The notes under the pieces are model-generated. The model had not been told where the DNA came from, made no database searches, and saw only the letters and a list, made by a program, of their open reading frames with translations. The translations under genes were made by a program, and so were the position numbers. Positions 11,606 to 21,844 of a stretch of 64,000 nt of DNA are shown here, in pieces (position 1 is the first letter of the stretch; every line of letters starts with the position of its first letter). The DNA is from Hibiscus mutabilis (Eukaryota; Streptophyta; Magnoliopsida; Malvales; Malvaceae): contig CM033726.1 in assembly GCA_019671005.1 (NCBI GenBank), positions 22,443,657 to 22,507,656 on the forward strand. Direction: 5' to 3'.

Positions 11606-13802
11606 TAGATTGATAAAAAGGAATCAGAGTAAGATAATATTATTCATATGGATAGTCGATTAAGAAATATTAATAAAGATTTCGGATAATTATCGGTGTA
11701 TTTGGATCGAGTTAAAATTTTAAGTTTGACTTCATAATTATGGAATTTTTAGAATTTATTTGATAGCCCGGTGAAAGGGAAATCGCAGTAGAAGTAGTAA
11801 GTGAATATCGAGAAATCAGATCGAATTGAAATTTCAGAGGTTGTTCCATAAGTCACAGAAAATTCATAGAATATAATTTTATGAATAAATTATTAATTGG
11901 TTGATTGTGATCTAACTGGAATAGTTGGATTTTTACAAAATGGCAAAATTAGTGATTTAAGTGACTAGTTTTGGTAATTTGGTCACAATGGCAATTTTGA
12001 AATATTTTGAAAGTACAATGGGCAATGTGGTAATTTCCCATGTGAAAGAATTACTCTAGTTTGGTTAGAGTTGAATGGAATTTGGTTGGAATTGAACTAG
12101 AATGGCAACTTGTAAATTATGATTTAGTTGGAGGTTAATTTTGGAATAGGGACTAAATTGAATAAAAAATTCAATTTATTAATTACATGTGGCATAAATT
12201 AAAAAAAATAGGGAAAAATACACAAAATTTTCTCCAAGCATTTTGAAGGCTCCCGAACAAGATTCAAGGTATGTTTTTGGTAGAAAATTGATCTATTTTC
12301 AATTCTCTTTCATTTGATAGTAATTTTATCAAGAGTTATGAAGATTTGATTATGTTCTTGAAGAGAGAGAAAATAAGGGTTCATGTTCCATGTTTAGATT
12401 GAAGCTTGATCTATGCAAATCTAGTGTTGTAGAGATGATATTAAGCTTAGATTGTGATTAATTTCATGATTAAGGATTAAAAACACTAACCCTCGAATTT
12501 GGGATTTTATTTAGGGTTTTGAAATTGATGATGAAAATGAAAGATTGATGATATTAGAAGCTTGATTTTGATGTTAGAATGAAAAATCATCAACTAGTCC
12601 TTTAAGTGACCATTTCGGAATACATGGGGAAATTTGGAGAAATATTGTGAAAATTATCCTAGTGATGGATTTGAAGAGATTATGAATTTAGAAGCTTGAT
12701 TATGGCATTAGGACCAAAATAAAGTCCTTGAAAAGCTTAGACACCCAATTTGACATGTAGGAATAAATTGGGGTTTTAAGTGTTAATTTTTGGAAATGAA
12801 GAATATATGTTGGGAAAATTATTTTTAGCATATTAGAATGTTGTTTAAATGAAAAACAACATTGGGAAGGTTTAGTGACCAATTCGGTCAAGGGCTAAAA
12901 TAAAAGGAAAATTTTGAGAAACATTGTAAAAATGTTGGATTGATTAATTAGTACAAGTTTGCAAACTTTTGTGTGAAATTAGTGACTAAAATGTCACTTT
13001 AACAAAAGTTAGTGGATTGAAGGGCATTAAGTAAAAGTTAGTGGAAAATGTTAGAATTATGAAGTAATTGTGATTCGGGCTTGAATAAAGAGCAAAAGTT
13101 GAAAAATGGTCATTAGGGACCAAAATAGACTTTTCGGCTACTAAGGGAGAAAAAGAGAAAATTTTGGAAAAATTTTATATTCGAATAATTATACTAGTAT
13201 TTTATAGTTAAGCAATGTTAGATTAAAAATCTAACATGAATATTGTTATATATGTTCAAATGGTACTGTACAGCTATTGATGAGGCTAAGGGTATCAGAT
13301 CTAAAGAAAGAAAGGAAAAAGTATCGAAATAGCTTAGTGAGGCTAATATCATGCATGGCCCAGGTGAGTGCATCTTTACCTATTTTATATATATGTTATG
13401 AGGAAGACTTGCGATGAGTCAACCTTGATATTAATGAAAAAGTTTGTTGATCAAAGCTATGCAAATGGCATAAAATATTAAATGGCATATGTGCTACATT
13501 GATATGGCATAAAGATTTATCTAAGATAAATCAGATTTTGGATATTGGGTATAAAATGTCTAATATCGACTATATGATTTACATTGATGCATAATATAGT
13601 AATAGGAAGTACGTATGAAAAATTATGATGAAATATGGCATATAAATTGCCCGTTTACATGAATGATAATGATTGATTGATAATGAAATGAAATGCCCAA
13701 GTATTATGATATGAGAGTTCATGGTATAGTTAGACATCCATAGAGTCCTTAGCAACAGCATCGTGCAAGTTATTTTATGTTTCATGTTTTGTGACTACTT
13801 CG

Positions 13803-14106
13803 GTGTCACATACACCTTGGGGACCCAAGCCCTTGGTGTTGCACACTGGGGATCCAAGCCCATAGTGCTAATCGCACTAACGAGGTGCTTTGATGAGGAG
13901 CAAAGAGCATCCTCGATTATGTACTCATCTGTCATGTTCAAGTTAGGCACTACGGTGTCACTTCCAACTTGGGGACCCAAGCCCTTGGTGTGCACCCTAG
14001 GGATCCAAGCCCATAGTGCTAATGGCACTAACGAGGTGTTTTATGAGGAGCAAAGAGCGTCCTCGAGTACGTACTCATGTTCACGTTATGTTAGACACTA
14101 TGGTGT
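13803..14106 (+). repeat. Two-copy ~150-bp tandem repeat in the LTR
   Basis: The unit begins GTGTCAC at 13803 and again at 13955, with a third start-like GTGTCTT at 14103. Both copies carry TTGGGGACCCAAGCCC, GGGATCCAAGCCCATAGTGC, GCACTAACGAGGTG and GAGGAGCAAAGAGC. In the 3' LTR the corresponding copies sit at about 21039 and 24887, and the gag-protease element is inserted at their junction. Confidence 0.85.
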
Positions 14107-14985
14107 CTTATCAAGATGACTCACGTACCTTGATCTCATATTATAAACTTTGAGTTATCTCTAAAGGAAGGTTATATTGCAAATGATTACATGATGACTA
14201 ATAAATACTAAAAACATGATATTTATACTTGTTTTATGATATGATATAAGTTGTATTGGAAATCATTTGCCATTTTGCATGAACTGTACTGCACTGTTAT
14301 ATGACTTGATATTTACTTTGGGCCATAAGATTTTATAGTACAGTACAAAATTATTGCAGTACAAAATTTCTTACATGATTATTCCTGCATTACAGATTAA
14401 TAATCAATGTTTACATTGTTGTGATTATGCCTCACTAAGTTATACTTAGTGTGTGTTTTGTATCACACGTAGGTACCTCGGACTAGATAGCAGAGGAGGA
14501 GTTGTACATCGTTGGATAAAGTTAGCCTGCATTATCAGTAAGTATCACCACATCCTAGTCTAGTGGGGCATGTATAGATATTAAATAAGTGGCTAATTTG
14601 TATGATCTAGAAACATGACTTAGTTTGAGGAATTAAGAATATTAGAAAAGATGCTTCAAACGATTTTAAACTTAGTTGGTTGTTTATCGCGTAGTGATTT
14701 TAAAAAAATCAAGAAAGGGTCTAGGCATCACACATAGTTTTCACCCTGAATTATATTTTCTTTTTAATAGCTGCTTAAAGTATTTTATAAACCAATTCAG
14801 GGTCAAAACTAGGTGACTCTAGATAGATTTCTAATTTAGTAGAAGCCGAGAAAGGGCCAACCACTAGACTAGATAAGCAAGAATACTATAAAAAATTTAC
14901 AAATATGAAAATCAGTGTAAATCAGTTAGTAACATCTTTAATGTGTGTTCAAATATCGAATATACGTTGAGGGTGTTACATTTAG

Positions 14986-14997
14986 TGGTATCAGAGC
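14986..14997 (+). other. Primer binding site, initiator tRNA-Met type
   Basis: TGGTATCAGAGC lies five bases after the end of the 5' LTR. This is the standard plant retrotransposon minus-strand priming site, complementary to the 3' end of initiator tRNA-Met, and it fixes the element's orientation as plus. Confidence 0.9.
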
Positions 14998-15329
14998 AAA
15001 GGTTTAGCTGATTCTGAAGGTTAAACCGAGTCAAATATAATTTTTCTAAAGTGTACATGCCCCTAGGATGTGATGTTACTGATGTATTGCTTGCATAACT
15101 TGATGTAGTTCCTCAATAGTATGAATAAGACTCATGGCTATAAGAAAAATAAGATATTGTTAGATTTTGTCAGTTGACAAATTTTGAGGGTTAAGAAAAG
15201 ACCCATAGTGGATACAACACTGTGAAATAAATATGGTACTTAACTCCTATCCAGGATGAGTTATCTGTATAATATACGCACAAATGAGGAAAAGTATGAT
15301 TCAGATATTATAACAGGAACTTTCTAACT

Positions 15330-18186
15330 TTTTATTGAATTTGTGTTTGTTTAATTTGATATTGGTTCTACTCATTCGTATATTAGCTCTAAACTAGTTA
15401 CTAAAAGAAGAATTTTATGGAGACTTTTAGTAGTGATGTGATTGCTAGTAATTCGCTTGGTCATAATACTATAGTGACCCATATATGTAAGAATTGTCCC
15501 TTAGTGAATCAAGAGATTGAATTTCTAGCAAATTTAATGGAGCTACCATTCCATGAATTTGAGATTATATTGGGGATAGACTAGCTATCTGAATATGATG
15601 CAGATGTTAAATGTAAATAGAAGTAGTTCGTACTTCAATGACCGAATGGTTCTGAGGTGGTTGTAGTGGGAGAAATAAACGATTGCCTAAGCTCAGTAAT
15701 CTCTGCAGCAATGACTCGGAGGATGTTAAATAATGGGTGTGAAGCGTATTTAGTTAATGTGGTGGATACGCAAGCATCAAACAAGAAATTGGAAGATATC
15801 CCAACTGTGTGAGAATTTCCAGATGAGTTGCCAGGATTACCTCTAGATAGAGAGGTACAATTCGGAATAGATGTGTACCCCGAAATAGAGCCGGTATCGA
15901 TGGCACCTTATAGGATGGTGCTAACTGAATTAAGGGAGCTGAAAGCTCAATTATAAGATTTATTAGATCGGGGCTATATTCGACCAAGTGTGTTGCCATG
16001 GGGAGCCCCCGTATTATTCGTAAAGAATGAGGATTGATCTTTACGATTGAGTATAGATTATCGACAATTAAATAAGGTGACGATAAAGAATAAAAGTCCA
16101 TTGCCAAGAATTGAAGATCTATTTGATCAGCTTAGAGACACTACTTTATTTTCAAATATCGACCTTCGATTAAGTTATTATTAGCTAAAAGTTAAGGAAG
16201 AAGATATATCAAAGATAGCATTCAGGACATCGCTATAGATACTACGAGTTTTTAGTAATGTATTTTGGACTCACAAACGCTCATGTCGCATTTATGGATT
16301 TGATGAATAGGGTGTTCAACCCTACTTGGACTAGTTTGTAGTGGTGTTTATAGATGATATCTTGGTATATTCTAAGACGAAAGAAAGTTTTGTTTGAGGC
16401 ACCAGTATTAATTCAACCAAGCCTGGAAAATAGTACATTTTGTATAGTGATGCATCCTATAATGGTTTGGGTTGTGTATTAATGCAAGAAGGACGCGTTA
16501 CAGCTTATGCATCGCGACAACTCAAAACTCATGAAAAGAATTATTCGACTCATGACTTGGATATGGAAGCAATGATTTTTGCACTGAAAATTTGAAGACA
16601 TTATTTATATGGGAAAAGTGTCATATCTATACTGATCACAAAAGTTTGAAGTACTTGATGACACAACAAGATCTGAATTTGAGACAACGAAGATGGGTCG
16701 AGTTTTAAAGGATTACGACGTGGTTATTGATTATCACCCTGGAAAGGCTAATGTAGTAGCAGATGCTCTTAGCAGGAAAACATTTTCTGTTCTACGCACA
16801 ATGAATGCACAACTATCTTTGGGACAAGATGGTTCTTTAGCAGCAGAATTTTAGCTTAAGCCAACTTTTCTGGATCGGATTAAAGATTTACAGCTTTTGG
16901 ATGAGGAATGCCTTGAAAAGAGGAAACAAGTTGAATCTGGGAAAGCACAAGACTAGGAAATCAAGTCTGATGGTTGTTTATACTATCGAGGAAAAGTTCA
17001 TATTCTTGAAAATGGTGAATTGAAGAAAGAGATTTTATCAGAAGTTCACTATAGCCCATTAACTATGCACCCAGGAAGTAATAAGATGTATCGAGATTTG
17101 AAAACCCGCTATTGGTGGTCAAAAATGAAAAGAGCAATCTCAGAGTTTGTAGCAAAATGTCTGATATGTCAACAAGTTAAAGTAGAGCATAAAGTACTTT
17201 CTGGACTGTTACAGCCTATCTCTATTCTTAAGTGGAAATGGGAAAAAGTGACTATGGATTTTGTAACAGGGCTACTAGTTACGCCCAACAAAAACGATTT
17301 AATATGGGTCATCATAGATCGTTTATCGAAGTCTGCACATTTTATTCCAGTTCGTGTGGATTATTCAATGGATAAGTATGCAGAATTGTATATCGAGAAA
17401 TAGTACGACTACATGGTGTCCTAGTATCAGTTGTATCGGATAGTGACCCGTGGTTTACCTCGAGGTTTTGGGGAGCATTACACGAGGCATTAGGTACTAA
17501 ATTAAATTTTAGTACTACATTCCATCCACAAACAGACGGGCAGTCAGAACGAGCGATCCAGATTTTAGAAAACATGTTGCGAGCCTGCATTATTGAGTTC
17601 ACTGGATCATGGGAAAGGATCGAAATATTCATATTGACCCAAAAACAGGTGGGATTAATTTAACCTGAGAAATGGAAGATAAAGTGAAGATTATTCAGAA
17701 TAATATTAAAGCAGTCTGGATCGACAAAAGGCATATGCAGACAAAAGGAGAAATTATGTTGAATTTCAAGTTGGAGATAAAGTATTCATAAAGGTTTCAC
17801 CTTGGACGAAAGTACTACATTTTGGTCAATAAGGGAAACTAAGTCCCAGATTCATTGGACCTTATGAAATTCTCAAAAGAGTTGGACCAATGGCTTATCA
17901 ATTGGCCTTACCTTCAGAGATGAGCAAGATCCATGATGTATTTCATGTATCTATGTTGTGAAGGTATCGATCAGATCCCTCGCATGTTATCACTCTAGAA
18001 GAGATTGAATTGCAACCTGATTTAGCATATGAAGAAGAACCAGTGGAGATTTTATCGTATGGAGTCAAAGAATTGAGAAATAAGAAAATTCCATTGGTCA
18101 AAGTCCTTTGGAGGAACCATAAAGTGGAAGAGGCAACTTGGGAGACCGAGGAGAAAATGAGAAACCAGTACCCTAAACTATTTTAA
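15330..18186 (+). pseudogene. Decayed pol of a chromovirus (protease, RT, RNase H, integrase, chromodomain)
   Basis: Fragments in canonical order are readable. Protease: DIGSTHSYIS near 15360 and FEIILGID near 15560. Reverse transcriptase: LPGLPLDREVQFGIDVYP, DYRQLNKVTIKNKSPLPRIEDLFDQL, and VVVFIDDILVYSK with the FIDD catalytic motif near 16340. RNase H: LYSDASYNGLGCVLMQEG and YHPGKANVVADALSRK. Integrase: the HPGSNKMYRDLKTRYWW zinc-finger stretch, then the open segment 17020-17403. Chromodomain: EEPVEILSYG...WETEEKM, ending in TAA at 18184. The RT thumb is missing after about 16395 and part of the integrase core after about 17620. Many stops and frameshifts occur. No gag domain remains between the primer site and the protease. 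Confidence 0.88.
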
Positions 18187-18220
18187 TCAGGTATGTTTTA
18201 AAATTTGAGGACGAATTTTC

Positions 18221-18233
18221 TTAAGGGGAGAAT
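18221..18233 (+). other. Polypurine tract before the 3' LTR
   Basis: TTAAGGGGAGAAT directly precedes the LTR start TGTAATACCCC. It follows ATTTGAGGACGAATTTTC, the family's conserved pre-LTR block. Confidence 0.8.
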
Positions 18234-18685
18234 TGTAATACCCCAAAATTTGCTAAGTTGTTTAAGAGTCGTTTAGCACTAAGATAAGGGCTTAAAAGCT
18301 AGCTTAGTGACTAAAATGACAAAATATAAAAGTTAGGATTTTTTTAATTATGGATTCTAGGAACAGATTTCTGAGAATTTAGAGTACCGTGTGATAGAGG
18401 ATAAGCAAATTAGGGTACTCGCAAAGTTTGATAATAGTCCAAGGGAAAAATGGAATGGGAATTCAAGGTTAAAGTTTAGTGACCAAAATGATAAGTTTTC
18501 AAAACTTGTATGGTACAAGTCGAAATATGAAAAATTGAAGGACCAAAGTTGTAACTTCCCAAAAGTTAGGTGTTTTACTTCATAAATAGATAGAGCACCT
18601 ATTGGTGTGGACCGAATGTGGAATTACTAGTTTGATTCGATATTTTAAATATTGGGAAATCACAGTTAAAGTTTAAGTGGAATTC

Positions 18686-18778
18686 GGATACCCATATCGA
18701 ACTGCAAAGTTAAGCGTGCTCAGGCTAGAGTAGCACTAGGATGGGTGAACTATTGGGAAGGTCCCATGTCAGTACTTT
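18686..18778 (+). pseudogene. 5S rRNA-derived segment in the 3' LTR
   Basis: GAACTGCAAAGTTAAGCGTG (box A region; AGTTAAGCGTGCT at 18708-18720), AGAGTAGCACTAGGATGGGT (box C region; ACTAGGATGGGTGA at 18735-18748) and TGGGAAGGTCC line up in order and spacing with roughly the last 85 nt of plant 5S rRNA. The 5' third of the molecule is not recognisable. The block sits ~450 bp into the LTR, and its position and neighbours are the same in the 5' LTR. In known plant biology 5S-derived LTR sequence is the hallmark of Cassandra TRIM elements. Here the host is a large chromovirus. Confidence 0.85.
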
Positions 18779-21190
18779 AGATTGATAAAAAGGAATCAAT
18801 CTAAGTTAATATTATTCATATGGATAGCCGATTAAGAAATATTAAGAGAAATTGTATCCGAAAAAGATTTTGGGTAATTATGGTATATTTGGACCGAGTC
18901 AAAATTTTAAGTTTGACTTCATAAATATGGAATTTTTAGAATGTATTTGATAGCCCAGTGAAAGGGAAATCGCATTTGAAGTAGTAAATGAATATCGGGA
19001 AATCGGATCGAATCGAAATTTTAGAGGCTGTTGCATAAGTCGCATAAGTCACATAAAATATAATTTTATGAATAAATTATTAATTGGTTGATTATGATCT
19101 AACTAGAATAGTTTGATTTTTACAAAATGGCAAAATTAGTGATTTAAGTGACTACTTTTGGTAATTTGGTCACAATGGCAATTTTGAAATATTTTGAAAG
19201 TACCATAGGCAATGTGGTAATTTCCCATGTGAAAGAATTACTCTAGTTTGGTTAGAGTTGAATGGAATTTGTTTGGAATTTAACTAGAATGGCAACTTGT
19301 AAATTATGATTTAGTTAGAGATTAATTTTGGAATAATGATTAATTGAATAAAAAATTCAATTTATTAATTACATGTGGCATAAATTAAAAAAAAAGATGA
19401 ACAAAATGTTCATCTTTTTCCCCTCCAATTCGAAATACAAGAGAAAAATAGGGGGAAATACACAAAATTTTCTCCAAGCATTTGAAGGCTCCCGAACAAG
19501 ATTCAAGGTATGTTTTTGGTAGAAAATTGATCTATTTTCAATTCTCTTTCATTTGATAGTAATTTTATCTAGAGTTATGAAGATTTGATTATGTTCTTGA
19601 AGAGAGAAAATAGGGTTTCATGTTCCATGTTTAGATTGAAGCTTGATCTATGCAAATCTAGTGTTGTAGAGATGATATCAAGCTTAGATTGTGATTAATT
19701 TCATGTTTAAAGATTAAAAACCCTAACCCTAGAATTTGGGATTTTATTTAGGGTTTTGAAATTGATGATGAAAATGAAAGATTAATGATATTAGAAGCTT
19801 GATTTTGATGTTAGAATGAAAAATCCTCAACTAGTCCTTTAAGTGACCATTTCGGAATACATGGGGAAATTTGGAGAAATATTGTGAAAATTATCCTAGT
19901 GATGGAATTGAAGAGATTATCAATTTAGAAGCTTGATTATGGCATTAGGACCAAAATAAAGTCCTTGAAAAGCTTAGACACCTAATTTGACATGTAGGAA
20001 TAAATTGGGGTTTTAAGTGTTAATTTTTGGAAATGAAGAATATATATTGGGAAAATTATTTTGAGCATATTAGAATGTTGTTTAAATGAAAAACAAAATT
20101 GGGAAGGTTTAGTGACCAATTCGGTCAAGGGCTAAAATAAAAGGAAAATTTTGAGAAACATTGTAAAAATGTTGGACTGATTAATTAGTACAAGTTTACA
20201 AACTTTTGTGTGAAATTAGTGACTAAAATGTCACTTTAACAAAAGTTAGTGGATTGAAGGACATTGAGTAAAAGTTGCTGGAAAATGTTAGAATTATGAA
20301 GTAATTGTGATTCGGGCTTGAATAAATTGCAAAAGTTGCAAAATGGTCACTAGGGACCAAAATAGACTTTTCGGCTAATGAGGGAGAAAAAGAGAAAATT
20401 TTTGGAAAAATTTTATATTCGAATAATTATACTAGTATTTTATAGCTAAGCAATGTTAGATTAAAAATCTAACATGAATATTGTTATATATGTTCAAATG
20501 GTACTATACAACTATTGATGAGGCTAAGGGTATCAGATCAAAAGAAAGCAAGCAAAAAGTATCGAAATAGCTTAGTGAGGCTAATATCATGCATGGCCCA
20601 GGTGAGTGCATCATTACCTATTTTATATATATGATATGAGGAAGACTTGCGATAAGTCAACCTTGATATTAATGAAAAAGTATGTTGATCAAAATTATGC
20701 AAATGGCATAAAATATTAAATGGCACATGTGAAACATTGATATGACATAAAGATTTATCTAAGATAAATCGGATTTTACATATTGGGTATGAAATGCCTA
20801 ATATCAACTATATAATTTACATTAATACATAATACAGTAATGGGAAGTACATATGAAAAATTATGATGAAATATGGGATGTGAATTGCCCGTTTACATGA
20901 ATGATAATGATTGATTGATAATGAAATGCCCAAGTATTATGATATGAGAGTTCATGGTATAGTTGGATATCCATAGAGTCCTTAGCAACAACATCATGCA
21001 AGTTATGTTATGTTTCATGTTTTGTGACTACTACGGTGTCACATACACCTTGGGGACCCAAGCCCTTGGTGTTGCACCCTGGGGATCCAAGCCCATAGTG
21101 CTAATGGCACTAACGAGGTGCTTTAATGAGGAGCAAAGAGCGTCCTCGAATACGTACTCATCTGTCATGTTCAAGTTAGGCACTACGGTG

Positions 21191-21799
21191 TGTCACGGGC
21201 CGTCAGCCGAGGCCCGAGTCATTGGCACCACGGGGTGCACACCAGGGTTCCCAAGAGGTTCAGATAGAGATCTTGGGCCCAAAAAGACCACCAAACTGGC
21301 CCGATCCGTGGGAAGATCCAAGAAGACATAGTAATTACCATAGTAAATTATCTTTAATTTAATTAAAGATAATTGAAGATAATTCCCACATTATCTATTA
21401 TTTTAAATTTAAAATTCAAATGTTGTAGATAAGTTAGAGGCTCTCATCTTGACCGTCGATGTAAATCTGTATAGACCGTTGGATTGGAGGGAACTCAACT
21501 ATAAATAGATACCTTCCCCTCCTCATTTTGTATTCAGTATCCAAGTTTCCAAGGAATAAAGGCATTTACTCTATATCCTCTGAGTGTTCTTGTGTTCTTT
21601 TCTTTGTTCTTGAGAGTTCTTTCGAAGTTCTTCTTCGCTCATCTCTTTTGATCCGATTCTACGTAGAACGCTTTGTGTTTGTCGGTGCTTGGGAAGTTTG
21701 ATCTTTCGAGAGGGTTGAAAAGGCTTACTTAGGCCTTTGTCTTGAGTCACATCGCCTAAGGCCGCATAGTGGGCTGGTTGGAACTCTAGCCACGTGACA
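21191..21799 (+). mobile_element. 5' LTR of the gag-protease element (609 bp)
   Basis: TGTCACGGGCCGTC starts and GCCACGTGACA ends the repeat. It contains a TATA box (CTATAAATAG near 21499) and an AATAAAG polyadenylation-like word near 21555. Positions 21246-21799 pair with 24331-24884 at equal length (554 bp), with about 17 mismatches counted by eye. The first 55 bp have no counterpart in the 3' LTR. Confidence 0.85.
21499..21508 (+). promoter_or_regulatory. LTR TATA box
   Basis: CTATAAATAG, followed about 50 bp on by an AATAAAG word, gives the usual promoter-to-polyadenylation layout of an LTR. The same sequence recurs in the 3' LTR near 24584. Confidence 0.6.
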
Positions 21800-21801
21800 G
21801 T

Positions 21802-21814
21802 TGGTATCAGAGCC
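21802..21814 (+). other. Primer binding site of the gag-protease element
   Basis: TGGTATCAGAGCC follows the LTR end by two bases, the initiator tRNA-Met type of priming site. Confidence 0.88.
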
Positions 21815-21844
21815 TTGTTCGAGCGACGTGATCTTGTTCGAGGC

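Larger units (their letters stand above)
11062..14980 (+). mobile_element. 5' LTR (3919 bp)
   Basis: It starts TGTAATACCCCAAAA and ends GAGGGTGTTACA. It aligns through its length with 18234-25925 once the nested element is removed. Compared with the 3' copy it lacks about 60 bp corresponding to 19399-19450. It contains a 5S rRNA-like block (11516-11605) and a ~150-bp tandem duplication (13803-14106). The ORF at 13763-14119 is just that GC-richer duplication read through and is not considered a gene. Confidence 0.9.

Noticed and set aside
13763..14119. 118-codon ORF in the 5' LTR
   Set aside because: It is the ~150-bp tandem repeat read through; in the 3' LTR the frame is not maintained past the first unit.
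18686..18778. Functional 5S rRNA gene
   Set aside because: Only the 3' two-thirds is recognisable, with several substitutions; the same block sits in both LTRs and in a third LTR, so it is part of the retrotransposon.
21794..21844. Gag start at 21794
   Set aside because: The codon there is GTG and lies in the LTR end and primer site; the first ATG of the frame is 21845.
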